The notes: generated by a model not told the origin, from the sequence alone. Counted from the first letter of the stretch, positions 1-8,056 are shown. The stretch: DNA of 34,509 bases from Candidatus Gastranaerophilales bacterium (GCA_944325145.1 CALYDL010000019.1:1-34509); one strand, 5' to 3'. Numbers and translations: made by a program.

Positions 1-212
1 CAAACACTTTTTCTTTATGTTTTTATTATCTACCTAAAATTTATATTTGTCAACCCTTCTTTATATTTTTTTAATATCCTTGCTATTGTTGGCTTTCAGC
101 CAATATATGAATAAAGCGCAAGGGCAACATGCTATAAAAGTGTACATTTAACAATTAAAATTAAAAGGTGAATACAAATATTAAAAAGCAAAAAAATAAT
201 TGCTTGTAAATT

Positions 213-959
213 TTAAAAACCAAAATACAAAGCTGTGAGCAAAAGCATTGAAAAAACTACTGTTAAAATTGGAATCAAGATATTCTTTAATTCATTTATA
301 AGAAGCCTTCTTGTTTTATTTTGATAAAAATATTCAATATCTTCTTCAATTTTTTTTGTGTTGCCTTTGCCATTGAAGCTGTATTGAATTTTATGAATGT
401 TGTTAAAGTTTTCAAATATTTTGTAAATAACATCCATTGGAATTAAAGGCGCATTAATAACTTCAAATTTTTGTTCGTCAGAAAGCGTAAAAATAAACTT
501 AATTTCATCTATTACTGTTTCTTTTTTATATCTGCTTGAAAATAAATTGGAATGTCTGCTGTGGTATCTTGTGTTGCTTTTTCTTCTTTCAAAAATGTTC
601 ATTACTATTTCTAAGCCCAAAAGTTCATCTTCAGTTATTGTAAAATTTTTAGATGCGTCATAGAAAATGAATTCGATACCGCTTTTTTCAATTTTTACTT
701 CTTTAATGTTTTGTGGTTGTTTAATTTCTTCTCTTCTTTTAATTTGCCTAACCGTTAATACAATACAAGTTGCAAAAAATAAGAATGGAAGAATTTTTGC
801 CATAACTATATCAGATATTTGAGCGTTATTATTGAAAAAATTTAAAACGTCGCCGCTTGTGCTGGAAAGATAACTTAAATAAGACAAAACAACGGCCGCT
901 ATAAAAAAGAAACCAATATTTTTATAAGAACAATTTTTTGGAACATTTTGAATTATCAT
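213..959 (-). CDS. Membrane protein of unknown function
   Basis: A 248-residue protein that I do not recognise. Hydrophobic segments lie near residues 15-33, 52-70 and 226-247. Between the second and third is a hydrophilic domain of about 150 residues rich in charged and aromatic residues, probably cytoplasmic given the basic RQIKRR after segment two. No catalytic motif is evident. A purine-rich GGGGGTC stretch a few bases before the ATG can act as a ribosome-binding site. The gene stands alone: the next gene leftward is outside the window, and the neighbour on the right is a separate secreted protein on the same strand. The 212 bases before its stop hold no gene. Confidence 0.7.
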   Translation of the reverse strand: MIIQNVPKNCSYKNIGFFFIAAVVLSYLSYLSSTSGDVLNFFNNNAQISDIVMAKILPFLFFATCIVLTVRQIKRREEIKQPQNIKEVKIEKSGIEFIFYDASKNFTITEDELLGLEIVMNIFERRKSNTRYHSRHSNLFSSRYKKETVIDEIKFIFTLSDEQKFEVINAPLIPMDVIYKIFENFNNIHKIQYSFNGKGNTKKIEEDIEYFYQNKTRRLLINELKNILIPILTVVFSMLLLTALYFGF

Positions 960-1031
960 TTTTTGACCCCCTTTTTTTCTTTAATTTTAGCAATTTTTTA
1001 TAAGGCGGTCAAAAAAGATGGTCAATTTAGC

Positions 1032-1754
1032 TTATTCTTCAATACATTCGCATTCATCTTCCTGTTTTTCAAGCTCTAAATTGTCGCATAAAATTATTTT
1101 AATTTCTTCACCTTGTTTTGCGTGGTATTTTAACCCCGGTGTTATAAGCCCTGTTATTAAACCAACGCTTGTTCCGACAGGAATACCGATTGCAAAGCCT
1201 GCGCCTAATTTTGCGGGGTTTGGAATGAAAGCAAACCCTGTGCCTGCGCCTGCACCAATAATTCCAAAACCTAGGGTATATGAAACAAGTTTGCCTGTTG
1301 TCATCCAGGGGCCTTCTTTTAAAGAAGCATCTTTTGTGTTTGGAACCGCTTTCATATCATACAATGTGCCATCGGGCGTTTCTAAACAGTTAAAAGAAAA
1401 ATAAACCCTTGCATTTTTGTTTGGAACTCTTTGTTTTTTAATTTTAATAACCGTTGCTAAAATTTTAGAATTAGCGGGAATTAACAATGTTCCTTCTTTT
1501 GTATAAACTGCATCTTTTATTAAGAAGGTTACCTTATCACCTGCATTTGAACATTCTGATTTATAAGGGCATTCAAATGCAATTCTTAAAATGTTTCCTT
1601 TGCACAAAATGTTTTTGTCGCAATCAACTATAACTTGATTACAAGAACATTTTTCTTCTTCAAAAAGATGTTCATATTTTGGGTAAGCTGCATCATCTGC
1701 ATAACATTGCGGTGTTAGAAATAAAAAAGCCGATAGAATAATTATTTTTTTCAT
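1032..1754 (-). CDS. Secreted Cys-rich protein, member of a three-gene family in this window
   Basis: A 240-residue protein with a signal peptide (hydrophobic residues 4-16, likely cut after CYA near residue 19). A Cys-rich stretch follows (C36, C38, C45, C51, C62, C68), with further Cys at the acidic C-terminus. The core from about residue 72 to 140 (GDKVTFLI, LLIPANSKILATVIKIKK, LETPDGT) matches in order the core of the proteins at 21302-22021 and, more weakly, 22091-22645. The core is followed by a glycine-rich hydrophobic region (about 155-210). The pattern of 'value that can be set, safe default, low-cost change, TPDG loop' resembles the VirB10/TrbI C-terminal barrel, but only by eye. 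Function unknown; envelope location inferred. Confidence 0.75.
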   Translation of the reverse strand: MKKIIILSAFLFLTPQCYADDAAYPKYEHLFEEEKCSCNQVIVDCDKNILCKGNILRIAFECPYKSECSNAGDKVTFLIKDAVYTKEGTLLIPANSKILATVIKIKKQRVPNKNARVYFSFNCLETPDGTLYDMKAVPNTKDASLKEGPWMTTGKLVSYTLGFGIIGAGAGTGFAFIPNPAKLGAGFAIGIPVGTSVGLITGLITPGLKYHAKQGEEIKIILCDNLELEKQEDECECIEE

Positions 1755-1840
1755 AATTATAATTTTTCATTTTCAAAAATTTTTTTAATTGCCCGATTAA
1801 CCATAATTCTTTTGGGCAAAATTAAAAAATCAACAATTTA

Positions 1841-1849
1841 TGGTAAGAT
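1841..1849 (+). promoter_or_regulatory. Extended -10 promoter element (TGGTAAGAT)
   Basis: A TGn extension joins a TAAGAT hexamer 28 bases before the start codon at 1877. No good -35 hexamer is seen at the usual distance, which fits an extended -10 promoter. The same TGn arrangement recurs before several genes in this window. Confidence 0.4.
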
Positions 1850-1876
1850 GAAGTTGTTTATAAAAGGAGAAAAAAT

Positions 1877-2260
1877 ATGAAAATTGTTGTTCCTGCAAGT
1901 AATGGCAAACTTTGTTCACATTTTGGAAAATGTGATTATTTTGCCTTTGTTGATGTTGATTTAGAAAAAAAAGAAATAAAAAATATGGAAGAAAAAATTC
2001 CTGATGGCGGCGTTTCTTGTCAGTGCACAAATTGGCTTGCTAATAACGGTGCAAACATTGTTTTAGCAGGCGGAATGGGTTTAAGGCCGCAAAGCGTTTT
2101 AGAACAAAATGGAGTGGATGTTGTTTGCGGCTGCCCCGAAATTGATGTCAGAGAACTTGTTCAAAATTATTTAGACGGTTCTCTTGAATTAACCGAAAAT
2201 TCCTGTAACCACGATGAACACCACAATTGCCACGGCGAGCACCACCACTGCCACCATTAA
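1877..2260 (+). CDS. NifX/NifB-type dinitrogenase iron-molybdenum cofactor domain protein with His/Cys tail
   Basis: A 127-residue protein. Residues 1-105 match the NifX/NafY-like fold (dinitrogenase Fe-Mo cofactor biosynthesis family): MKIVVPAS start, SHFGKC near 14-19, the GGMG turn near 65-68 and a C-x-C-P motif near 84-87. Small proteins of this family bind metal or iron-sulfur clusters in many anaerobes that do not fix nitrogen. From about residue 109 there is a tail made almost only of His, Cys, Asn, Asp and Glu (HDEHHNCHGEHHHCHH), a likely metal-binding extension. AAGGAG sits 7 bases before the ATG. A strong hairpin follows the stop, so this is a single-gene transcript. No nif genes are nearby. 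Role in metal handling is inferred. Confidence 0.85.
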   Translation: MKIVVPASNGKLCSHFGKCDYFAFVDVDLEKKEIKNMEEKIPDGGVSCQCTNWLANNGANIVLAGGMGLRPQSVLEQNGVDVVCGCPEIDVRELVQNYLDGSLELTENSCNHDEHHNCHGEHHHCHH

Positions 2261-2269
2261 AAAAATTAA

Positions 2270-2300
2270 AAAGCCAAAGGTTTTTCCTTTGGCTTTAATT
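2270..2300. terminator. Bidirectional intrinsic terminator
   Basis: An 11-bp perfect stem (AAAGCCAAAGG / CCTTTGGCTTT, loop TTTTT) starts 10 bases after the stop at 2260. It has T-rich flanks on the right and A-rich flanks on the left, so it can end both the rightward gene and the leftward gene that stops at 2317. Confidence 0.85.
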
Positions 2301-2316
2301 TTATTTTGCAATTTCT

Positions 2317-2739
2317 TCAAATAAGAATTTGTTTTGGGTTTTTGTCGTAACTCAAGGAATATTTTTTATTTGCTTCAACTTCAACTTCAATTTTTTGAGG
2401 GTCATATGTGGTTCTTACCCACTTGTGCAAAATTCCCGGCCTTTGGGTTTCATATTGAATTTCAAGAACATTTTTCCCCGGCAGCAAATAATGCCCTTTT
2501 TTGCCATATCCTTCCATAACTTCTTCTTTTGCTTCACCGTTAACTGAAAGGCAAGTTAGAGTATTGATAAAACCAAAGGGGTGAAAAGGCCTGTCATTTA
2601 ACACCATAAGAGAAGCATCGGGGTTTTCTTTTTCATATCTTTTTTTGTGACCGTTATGCAAGTATATTATAAACATTTGGTAAGCAAGGCTTAAAACAAT
2701 AAAACCGCCTACAATTAAAATGTACTTCATTAAATCCAT
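2317..2739 (-). CDS. Small membrane-anchored protein of unknown function
   Basis: A 140-residue protein with one N-terminal membrane segment (about residues 5-26) and a soluble domain of about 110 residues. The soluble domain ends in beta-strand-like alternation (LEIQYET, KIEVEVEANKKYSLSYD), suggesting a small all-beta domain, probably outside the membrane. GGAG lies 8 bases before the ATG, which supports this start. I recognise no family. The gene converges on the NifX-like gene and shares its terminator. Confidence 0.65.
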   Translation of the reverse strand: MDLMKYILIVGGFIVLSLAYQMFIIYLHNGHKKRYEKENPDASLMVLNDRPFHPFGFINTLTCLSVNGEAKEEVMEGYGKKGHYLLPGKNVLEIQYETQRPGILHKWVRTTYDPQKIEVEVEANKKYSLSYDKNPKQILI

Positions 2740-2798
2740 TTTCTTCTCTCCTTATTTTTTTATTGTCTCAACTTTAACAGGTTCAATATTTTGGTTTT

Positions 2799-3202
2799 TT
2801 GCACCCAATTTGGTTTATTTTAAAAAACAAATTTGATTTTAATATTTTAATGCAAATTCCAATGGCTGTTTTGGTTAGTATTTTTATTGAATTTTACGAT
2901 ATTGTTCTTTCCAATTTAAAACCAATGTTTATCATCGGGTTTATTTTGCTTTTAATATCAAATTCTCTAACAGGGCTTGGGTTTATTTAATGACAAAATC
3001 TAAGATGGTTTTAAACCCAGGAAATGGAATTGTTGAAACAATTTGCGAGAAATTTAAAAAGCCTTTTTCGTTTGTCAGAATAAGGTTTGATGTTTCCCTT
3101 GTTGTTTTTACAATATTATCGGGCTTTATAATTAAAGGCAAAATGGTTGGTGTTAGCGCAAATATTCTTGATAAAAAAATTGACGGGCAAATTGAAAATT
3201 AA
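2799..3202 (+). pseudogene. Decayed YczE/YitT-like (DUF6198-type) membrane protein gene
   Basis: Two overlapping fragments in different frames read as one broken gene. The first (2799-2990) contains LMQIPMAVLVSIFIEFYD and a hydrophobic helix ending SLTGLGFI. The second (2990-3202) continues with MTKSKMVLNPGNGIVETI, KPFSFVRIRFDVS and VGVSANILDKKIDGQIEN. The order and phrases (LQIPLA...IDF..D, LNPG.GIV..I, FDVS..., VG...I....GQI.N) match the central and C-terminal part of the YczE/YitT-like integral membrane family. The first helices of the family are missing, a frameshift separates the fragments near 2990, and the C-terminal helix is degraded and cut short. No start with a ribosome site is seen. 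Family assignment is from memory of motifs; decay is visible in the sequence. Confidence 0.6.
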
Positions 3203-3242
3203 ACCAAAAATAAATTTCTATATTTTTTATTTTCAAAAAATA

Positions 3243-3251
3243 TGGTACAAT
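3243..3251 (+). promoter_or_regulatory. Extended -10 promoter element (TGGTACAAT)
   Basis: TGG followed by TACAAT, 48 bases before the autotransporter start, within an AT-rich stretch. The purine stretch GGATTAGGA just before the ATG at 3300 would serve as ribosome site. No clear -35. Confidence 0.45.
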
Positions 3252-3299
3252 AGCCGAAATTAAGGAATTAGTATTTTTGGAATTGAAAAGGGATTAGGA

Positions 3300-5741
3300 A
3301 TGAAAAGAAAATTTTTACCGTTTGTGCTTGCGGCAACACTTTTAATTGCCCCTGCGGCAAATTCTGCTGAGGTAAATGTTTCTTCTTGGGATGAATTGCA
3401 AAACGCTTTTGCTGATGGTTCTTCTCCAAATTTAGAGCAAGATATAACCGCTACAATCGGTGCGCTTGGAACAGTAAGCACGGATACAACCCTAAACGGC
3501 AACAATTTTAATATTAGTGCGGAAAAAAACGGCAATATTAATGTTAGCAGCAATGCTACGCTTAATATTAATAATGTTGGCAATGCAGATGACCAAAATT
3601 CAACAGGTTTAAGCAATTTTATATCGGGTGACGGCGGTGCAATTTATAATGATGGAACGGTAAATATAACTAATTCAATATTAAGCAGCAACAAGGCAAA
3701 CGACGGTTCAGGCGCTGCGGGCGGCGCTATTAATAACAGAAACATTCTTAATATTACAAATTCAATATTTAAAGCAAACAGTTCTGATGATTGGGGCGGC
3801 GCAATTTATAGTTCAAATGCACTTGATATAAAAAGTTCAATATTTTCAGAAAATTTTGCAAACCAAGATGGCGGCGCAATCAATAATACAGGCGGCAACC
3901 TTACAATTGAAGACAGTTCTTTTGTAAATAACAAAGCAAACGGTTTAGGCGGCGCAATTTATAATAATAACGGAACTGTAACCATTAATGCAATAAATAA
4001 CAATGTTGAATTTACGGAAAACATTGCAGGCGGCGATTCCAATGCCATTCATAATAACGGCAATACAATAGTTAAATTAAACGCAACAAGCGGAAACAGC
4101 ATTATATTTAACGATAAAATTACAAGCACGGGCGGTGCAATTGAAATAAACGGCGAAAGCGCAAACAGTGAAGGCGCCATTGAAATAAACAATTTGGTTT
4201 CAGGCGGAACAGTGAGCCTTGAAAACGGAACCGTAAAATTTGGAACATACAACGGCAATATTGGTGAATTTGACCAAAATGTTAATTTTGAATATACAAA
4301 TGGGGCTGTTTCTCTTCAAAACGGCGCAATAGGCAATGTAAATCTTGGCAATTTAACTTTAAACGCCACAATGAACCTTGCCCTTGAAGCAGATTTAGCA
4401 AACAAACAAATGGATACAATTTCATTAAATAGTTTTGTTTCAAAAGACAATAATATTAATATTTCAAATATTTTGCTTTTATCTCCCACAAGCGAAAAAA
4501 CGCTTTCTCTTTCTCCAATAGATGATTCCATGCCAAGCGATATAAAAAGCGCAATTTCAAGTGCAATTCAATACACAGGCGGCGATGTTGCATATTCACC
4601 AATATATAAATATTCAATAGATTATGACCCAAATACAGGCTTATTTAATTTTGCATCTTTGGGGGGAAATGATTATCAGGAATATAACCCCGCTATTTTA
4701 ACTGCCCCTGTTGCAGCACAATTGGGCGGATATTTGGTGCAATTGCAATCTTATGATGAAGCATTTCAAAATATGGATATGTATATGCTGATGACAAAAA
4801 AACAACGTCAGGCAATGAAATTCAGAAATAAATATGCTTCAATTGCAAATAACAACATTGTTTTTGACCCGACAATTTCAAGATATGAAAACCCAACGGG
4901 CTGGGTTAGGCCCTATGCCACTTTCGAAAGTGTAAGGCTTGATAACGGCCCTAAAGTTTCAAACGTTGCATACGGTTCATATTTTGGAAGCGATTCTAAA
5001 CTTTATGAACTTGGCAACGGCTGGGATGGTATGTTTAGTTTTTATGGCGGCTACAATGGTTCTCACCAAGCGTTTGACGGCATCAGCATTTACCAAAACG
5101 GCGGCACATTGGGTTTATCAGGGTTTGCATATAAAGGCAATTTCTTTACAGGCTTAACCGCAAACGTTGGCGCAAGCGCAGGCAGGGGAACTTCAATGTT
5201 TGGCGATGAAGAATTTACAATGTTAATGTCAGGTATTGCTTCAAAAACAGGCTATAACTTTGAACTTAAAGAAGGTGCTTTCATAATTCAGCCAAGCTTA
5301 TTGATGTCATATTCTTTTGTAAATACTTTTGATTATAAAAATGCCGCAGGTGTCAGCATTAATTCAGACCCATTGCATGCAATTCAATTGGAACCGGGGA
5401 TTAAATTTATAGGCAACCTTAAAAACGGCTGGCAGCCATATTTAGGAGTTAGCATGGTTTGGAACATTATGGATAACACCCAATTTATGGCAAACGATGT
5501 TTCACTTCCAAGCTTATCTGTTGACCCTTATGTTAAATATGGCTTGGGTGTTAGAAAAACTTGGGGCGAAAGGTTCACAGGCTTTTTCCAAACATATATT
5601 ACAAACGGGGGCAGAAACGGCGTTGGCTTGCAAGCAGGCTTTAGCTGGATGTTAGGAAAAGAACCCGCGGCAAATAAAAAAGCAACGGGCAAAACCCCAA
5701 CGCTTGAAAAAACAAAAATTACAATAAATAATGTCAAATAA
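3300..5741 (+). CDS. Autotransporter with Pmp-type repeats and C-terminal beta-barrel
   Basis: An 813-residue outer-membrane protein. Residues 1-23 are a classic signal peptide (MKRK, hydrophobic core, ANSA cut site). The passenger (about 24-440) is Asn/Gly/Ser-rich. It carries five GGAI motifs at residues 112, 141, 166, 191 and 217 and FxxN motifs at 157, 182, 208 and 238, the repeat pair of chlamydial polymorphic membrane proteins; these form a right-handed beta-helix. A linker leads to a beta-barrel domain (about 535-785) with alternating aromatic strands, ending GVGLQAGFSWMLG. Unusually, the chain continues for 28 basic residues after this last strand, instead of ending in the terminal aromatic residue used by the BAM complex. 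The family secretes its own passenger to the cell surface; adhesion is a common but unproven role. Single-gene transcript with its own terminator. Confidence 0.9.
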   Translation: MKRKFLPFVLAATLLIAPAANSAEVNVSSWDELQNAFADGSSPNLEQDITATIGALGTVSTDTTLNGNNFNISAEKNGNINVSSNATLNINNVGNADDQNSTGLSNFISGDGGAIYNDGTVNITNSILSSNKANDGSGAAGGAINNRNILNITNSIFKANSSDDWGGAIYSSNALDIKSSIFSENFANQDGGAINNTGGNLTIEDSSFVNNKANGLGGAIYNNNGTVTINAINNNVEFTENIAGGDSNAIHNNGNTIVKLNATSGNSIIFNDKITSTGGAIEINGESANSEGAIEINNLVSGGTVSLENGTVKFGTYNGNIGEFDQNVNFEYTNGAVSLQNGAIGNVNLGNLTLNATMNLALEADLANKQMDTISLNSFVSKDNNINISNILLLSPTSEKTLSLSPIDDSMPSDIKSAISSAIQYTGGDVAYSPIYKYSIDYDPNTGLFNFASLGGNDYQEYNPAILTAPVAAQLGGYLVQLQSYDEAFQNMDMYMLMTKKQRQAMKFRNKYASIANNNIVFDPTISRYENPTGWVRPYATFESVRLDNGPKVSNVAYGSYFGSDSKLYELGNGWDGMFSFYGGYNGSHQAFDGISIYQNGGTLGLSGFAYKGNFFTGLTANVGASAGRGTSMFGDEEFTMLMSGIASKTGYNFELKEGAFIIQPSLLMSYSFVNTFDYKNAAGVSINSDPLHAIQLEPGIKFIGNLKNGWQPYLGVSMVWNIMDNTQFMANDVSLPSLSVDPYVKYGLGVRKTWGERFTGFFQTYITNGGRNGVGLQAGFSWMLGKEPAANKKATGKTPTLEKTKITINNVK

Positions 5742-5766
5742 GCGGGTATATTACCCGCTTTTTTAA
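5741..5766 (+). terminator. Intrinsic terminator of the autotransporter gene
   Basis: The perfect 8-bp stem AGCGGGTA / TACCCGCT with a TAT loop begins at the last base of the stop codon and is followed by a run of seven T. Confidence 0.9.
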
Positions 5767-6119
5767 ATTTCACCTTTATAGGCGCATTTAATGTTTTCTT
5801 CTTTCAGGTAATTAATTCCCCACCTGTTTAGTTCAATAATAGCAGAAATTAGCCCTTCACCCCTTTTTGTTAGTGAATATTCCGTTTTTGGCGGCACCAC
5901 GGGGTACATTTTTCTTTTAATAATGCCATCTTGCTCAAGTTCTTTTAACTGTTGAATAAGCATTTTTGGTGTTGAGTGGGGAATTAATTTTTTTAATTCG
6001 CTGTATCTTAAAGTTTTATCTATAAGGTGCCCGATTATAACCCCTTTATATTTTCCCCCGATAATTTCCATTGTAACTTCAAGCGGGCATTGATATTCTT
6101 CTTGCTTTCTTTTTGCCAT
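5763..6119 (-). CDS. HxlR-family winged-helix transcriptional regulator
   Basis: A 118-residue MarR/HxlR-type regulator. It shows the family order: Cys-Pro near the start (C11-P12), GGKYK (21-25, where the family usually has GGKWK), LRYSELKKLIP (37-47), S49-T-P-K-M-L-x-x-Q-L (recognition helix), DGIIKRKMYP..PPKTEYSLTKRG (64-87, the wing) and a C-terminal dimer helix with NRWG. HxlR proteins often sense aldehydes, oxidants or electrophiles through the N-terminal Cys and control an adjacent divergent gene. Here the divergent partner is the metallo-hydrolase at 6219, and the 99-bp space between them holds back-to-back promoters and dyads. Confidence 0.9.
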   Translation of the reverse strand: MAKRKQEEYQCPLEVTMEIIGGKYKGVIIGHLIDKTLRYSELKKLIPHSTPKMLIQQLKELEQDGIIKRKMYPVVPPKTEYSLTKRGEGLISAIIELNRWGINYLKEENIKCAYKGEI

Positions 6120-6132
6120 AAATAAACCTAAT

Positions 6133-6197
6133 TTACTTTTTAGTAAGTATTATACAAAAAAGTGCATACTTGTCAAAAATAAAACGTATATTAAAAT
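6133..6197. promoter_or_regulatory. Divergent promoters with probable HxlR operators
   Basis: Leftward promoter for hxlR: perfect TTGACA (6176-6171) and TATAAT (6154-6149) with a 16-bp spacer. Rightward promoter: TTGTCA (6170-6175), 16 bp, TAAAAT (6192-6197), so the two -35 boxes overlap. Two dyads sit on them: TTACT-TTTT-AGTAA (6133-6146), at the hxlR start site, and AAGTAT-15-ATACTT (6145-6150 and 6166-6171), which brackets the hxlR -10 and touches both -35 boxes. One bound regulator could repress both genes. Confidence 0.7.
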
Positions 6198-6218
6198 GTA
6201 ATTGAAAGGAAAAATGAT

Positions 6219-6998
6219 ATGAAAATAACACAAATAAGAAATGCAACAGTTATTGTTGAATATGAAAATAAAAAATTTTTAATTGACCCTTGGCTTATGC
6301 CAAAAGGGTATATGGAAGGGTTTGTTGGTGCATACAATGCAGATGTTCGCCAACCAAGGGTGGAACTTCCTTTTGAAATAGAAAAAATTGTGGATGTTGA
6401 TGCCGTTATAATTACCCACCTTCACCCGGACCATTGGGACGAATTTGCAGAAAAAAACATTGATAAAAATGTTAAAATTTTTGTTCAAAATGAATTCAAC
6501 AAAGAATATATTTTAAAAAAAGGCTTTTTAAATGTTGAAATTTTAGCTTATGAAGGAACAAAATTTCAAGATATAACCTTATTTAAAACAAAAACAGAAC
6601 ACGGCAAAAAAGAAATTATAAAGCCCATTTGTGAAAAAATGGGAATGGAATATGACGCTATGGGCGTTATTTTTAAATCAAACAACGAAAAAACCCTGTA
6701 TATTGCAGGGGATAGCATTTGGTGCAATGAAATAAAAACAACGATTGAAAAATTTAACCCCGATGTTATTCTTTTAAACGCTTGTGCTGCAATGGTTTTA
6801 GGCGGCGAAAGGCTTATTATGAATATAGATGATGTGAATGAAACCATAAAAACCGCACCCAACGCTTCAATAATTATAAGCCATATGGATACAGTGAGCC
6901 ACTTAACCCTTACAAGAAAAGATTATATTGAATTTAAAAATAAAAATAACCTAAAAAATTTCTTCATCCCAAAAGATGGCGAAGAAATGAGGTTTTAA
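6219..6998 (+). CDS. Metallo-beta-lactamase-fold hydrolase (UlaG-like)
   Basis: A 259-residue MBL-fold enzyme. Metal ligands are visible: H67-L-H69-P-D71-H72 (the HxHxDH motif), H128, D165 in YIAGDS and H222 in SHMD. The N-terminus (ITQIRNATVIVEYENKKFLIDPWL) is the pattern of the UlaG/YtnP-like branch, which holds L-ascorbate-6-phosphate lactonase and many uncharacterised lactonases or hydrolases. Substrate unknown. It is divergent from an HxlR regulator, so it is probably an inducible response gene, perhaps detoxifying. AAAGGA lies 9 bases before the ATG. No terminator directly follows the stop. Confidence 0.88.
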   Translation: MKITQIRNATVIVEYENKKFLIDPWLMPKGYMEGFVGAYNADVRQPRVELPFEIEKIVDVDAVIITHLHPDHWDEFAEKNIDKNVKIFVQNEFNKEYILKKGFLNVEILAYEGTKFQDITLFKTKTEHGKKEIIKPICEKMGMEYDAMGVIFKSNNEKTLYIAGDSIWCNEIKTTIEKFNPDVILLNACAAMVLGGERLIMNIDDVNETIKTAPNASIIISHMDTVSHLTLTRKDYIEFKNKNNLKNFFIPKDGEEMRF

Positions 6999-7056
6999 AA
7001 GGGATAAAAATAAATTTTACTAACAACATAATTAATATCTATTTAAAACAAATTAG

Positions 7057-7062
7057 TATAAT
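7057..7062 (+). promoter_or_regulatory. Consensus -10 box (TATAAT) before a possible small peptide gene
   Basis: A perfect TATAAT in the gap after the hydrolase gene, 52 bases before the small ORF at 7115. No convincing -35 hexamer is seen. Confidence 0.35.
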
Positions 7063-7114
7063 ATTATGTTAAAAACTGAAGTCTGAAAAATAATAGTAGG
7101 CTTGAGGCATAATA

Positions 7115-7174
7115 ATGTGTACCATTTTAGATGACATATTTTTATTTTTTATAGCCACGAGCACAATAACATAA
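7115..7174 (+). CDS. Possible 19-residue hydrophobic peptide
   Basis: The ORF reads MCTILDDIFLFFIATSTIT, a short polar start and then a run of hydrophobic residues. GAGG lies 7 bases before the ATG, a consensus TATAAT lies 52 bases upstream, and an 11-bp hairpin begins at the stop codon. Such a compact unit of promoter, ribosome site, hydrophobic microprotein and terminator is what type I toxins or small membrane peptides look like. No antisense RNA promoter was identified. Could also be chance in AT-rich DNA. Confidence 0.35.
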   Translation: MCTILDDIFLFFIATSTIT

Positions 7175-7207
7175 AAACAAGCAAATTGTTTTTATGCTTG
7201 CTTTTTT
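7170..7207 (+). terminator. Intrinsic terminator
   Basis: Perfect 11-bp stem CATAAAAACAA / TTGTTTTTATG with loop GCAAA, then CTTGCTTTTTT. It ends the small transcript above, and possibly the hydrolase message. It also faces the 3' end of the leftward gene at 7226. Confidence 0.65.
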
Positions 7208-7225
7208 GTGTGCAATTTTTATTAT

Positions 7226-8011
7226 TTATTTTGACTTCTTGTATTCCATAAGTTCTTTATTATATTCATAATCTGACATAGGCGGCATGGATGCAAATTC
7301 ATTATATTCAAGCGGTTTTATTACTTTTGTTTCTCCTGTTGGTAAATATAAAATATTTACAGTGTTTTTTGTAGTTTGACAATATTTTAAGTCTTTATAC
7401 ATTTGTCCCATATCTGGAACTGATGCTATGCAACCGCCATTTTTCATTACATCTGCCACAATTTTGCTATAGCCTGAATCTTCCATGCAAGCTTGTGTTC
7501 CTCCATGGTTTCTTATGCAAATTTCCGTATCACTTTGTCCGGCTTTATATCTGGGAGAAAAACTGCTTTTTTCTTTTTCATCTTCATTTTTGTTAATTGT
7601 GTAAACTGATTTTCCTTGTGCAGCTCTTTCCATTTGAACAGAATTCATTTCTTTGTAAAAGGTGTTTGGGTTAAGTTCCCTAAATCCCATAATATATTTT
7701 GATGAATTTATATCAATATTTTCGCCTTGCATAAATTTTACAAAGGCATTAATATCAGTGCACTGTCCACCAATTAAACCGTTTTTGTCTGTATTTGTAT
7801 TAAGATTCGCTACACACAATGGCTGTCCTTCTTTGGTAAAAAATCCCCATATATATTGTTTATCTGTTATGCTCATGGTTCCTAAAACTGCTATATGAGT
7901 TTTATTTGTATTTGGATTGTATACTTTGTATGTGTAATTTACTGCTAATACAATATTGCTCACTACAAACATAATTGCTACAACTAATAAAACTTTGAAC
8001 TTTAATTTCAT
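7226..8011 (-). CDS. Secreted or membrane-anchored protein of unknown function
   Basis: A 261-residue protein with an N-terminal hydrophobic signal or anchor (about residues 7-24, then VNYTYKVYN). The rest is hydrophilic and holds several Cys (in PLCVAN, GGQCTD, EICIRN, QACMED, GGCIAS, KYCQTT), an even number that would suit disulfide bonds outside the cytoplasm. I recognise no family. Its C-terminal half contains a phrase reminiscent of type II/IV pilin-like minor proteins, but this is not enough for a call. GAGGAG lies 7 bases before the ATG, and an extended -10 (TGATACAAT) lies at 8065-8057 on this strand. Confidence 0.65.
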   Translation of the reverse strand: MKLKFKVLLVVAIMFVVSNIVLAVNYTYKVYNPNTNKTHIAVLGTMSITDKQYIWGFFTKEGQPLCVANLNTNTDKNGLIGGQCTDINAFVKFMQGENIDINSSKYIMGFRELNPNTFYKEMNSVQMERAAQGKSVYTINKNEDEKEKSSFSPRYKAGQSDTEICIRNHGGTQACMEDSGYSKIVADVMKNGGCIASVPDMGQMYKDLKYCQTTKNTVNILYLPTGETKVIKPLEYNEFASMPPMSDYEYNKELMEYKKSK

Positions 8012-8056
8012 TATACTGCTCCTCTTTTGCTTTCCATTTTATCAAATTGCTCTTGT

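Noticed and set aside
1018-1404. Plus-strand frame opposite the Cys-rich secreted protein
   Set aside because: Antisense shadow; the minus-strand gene has a signal peptide and paralogues.
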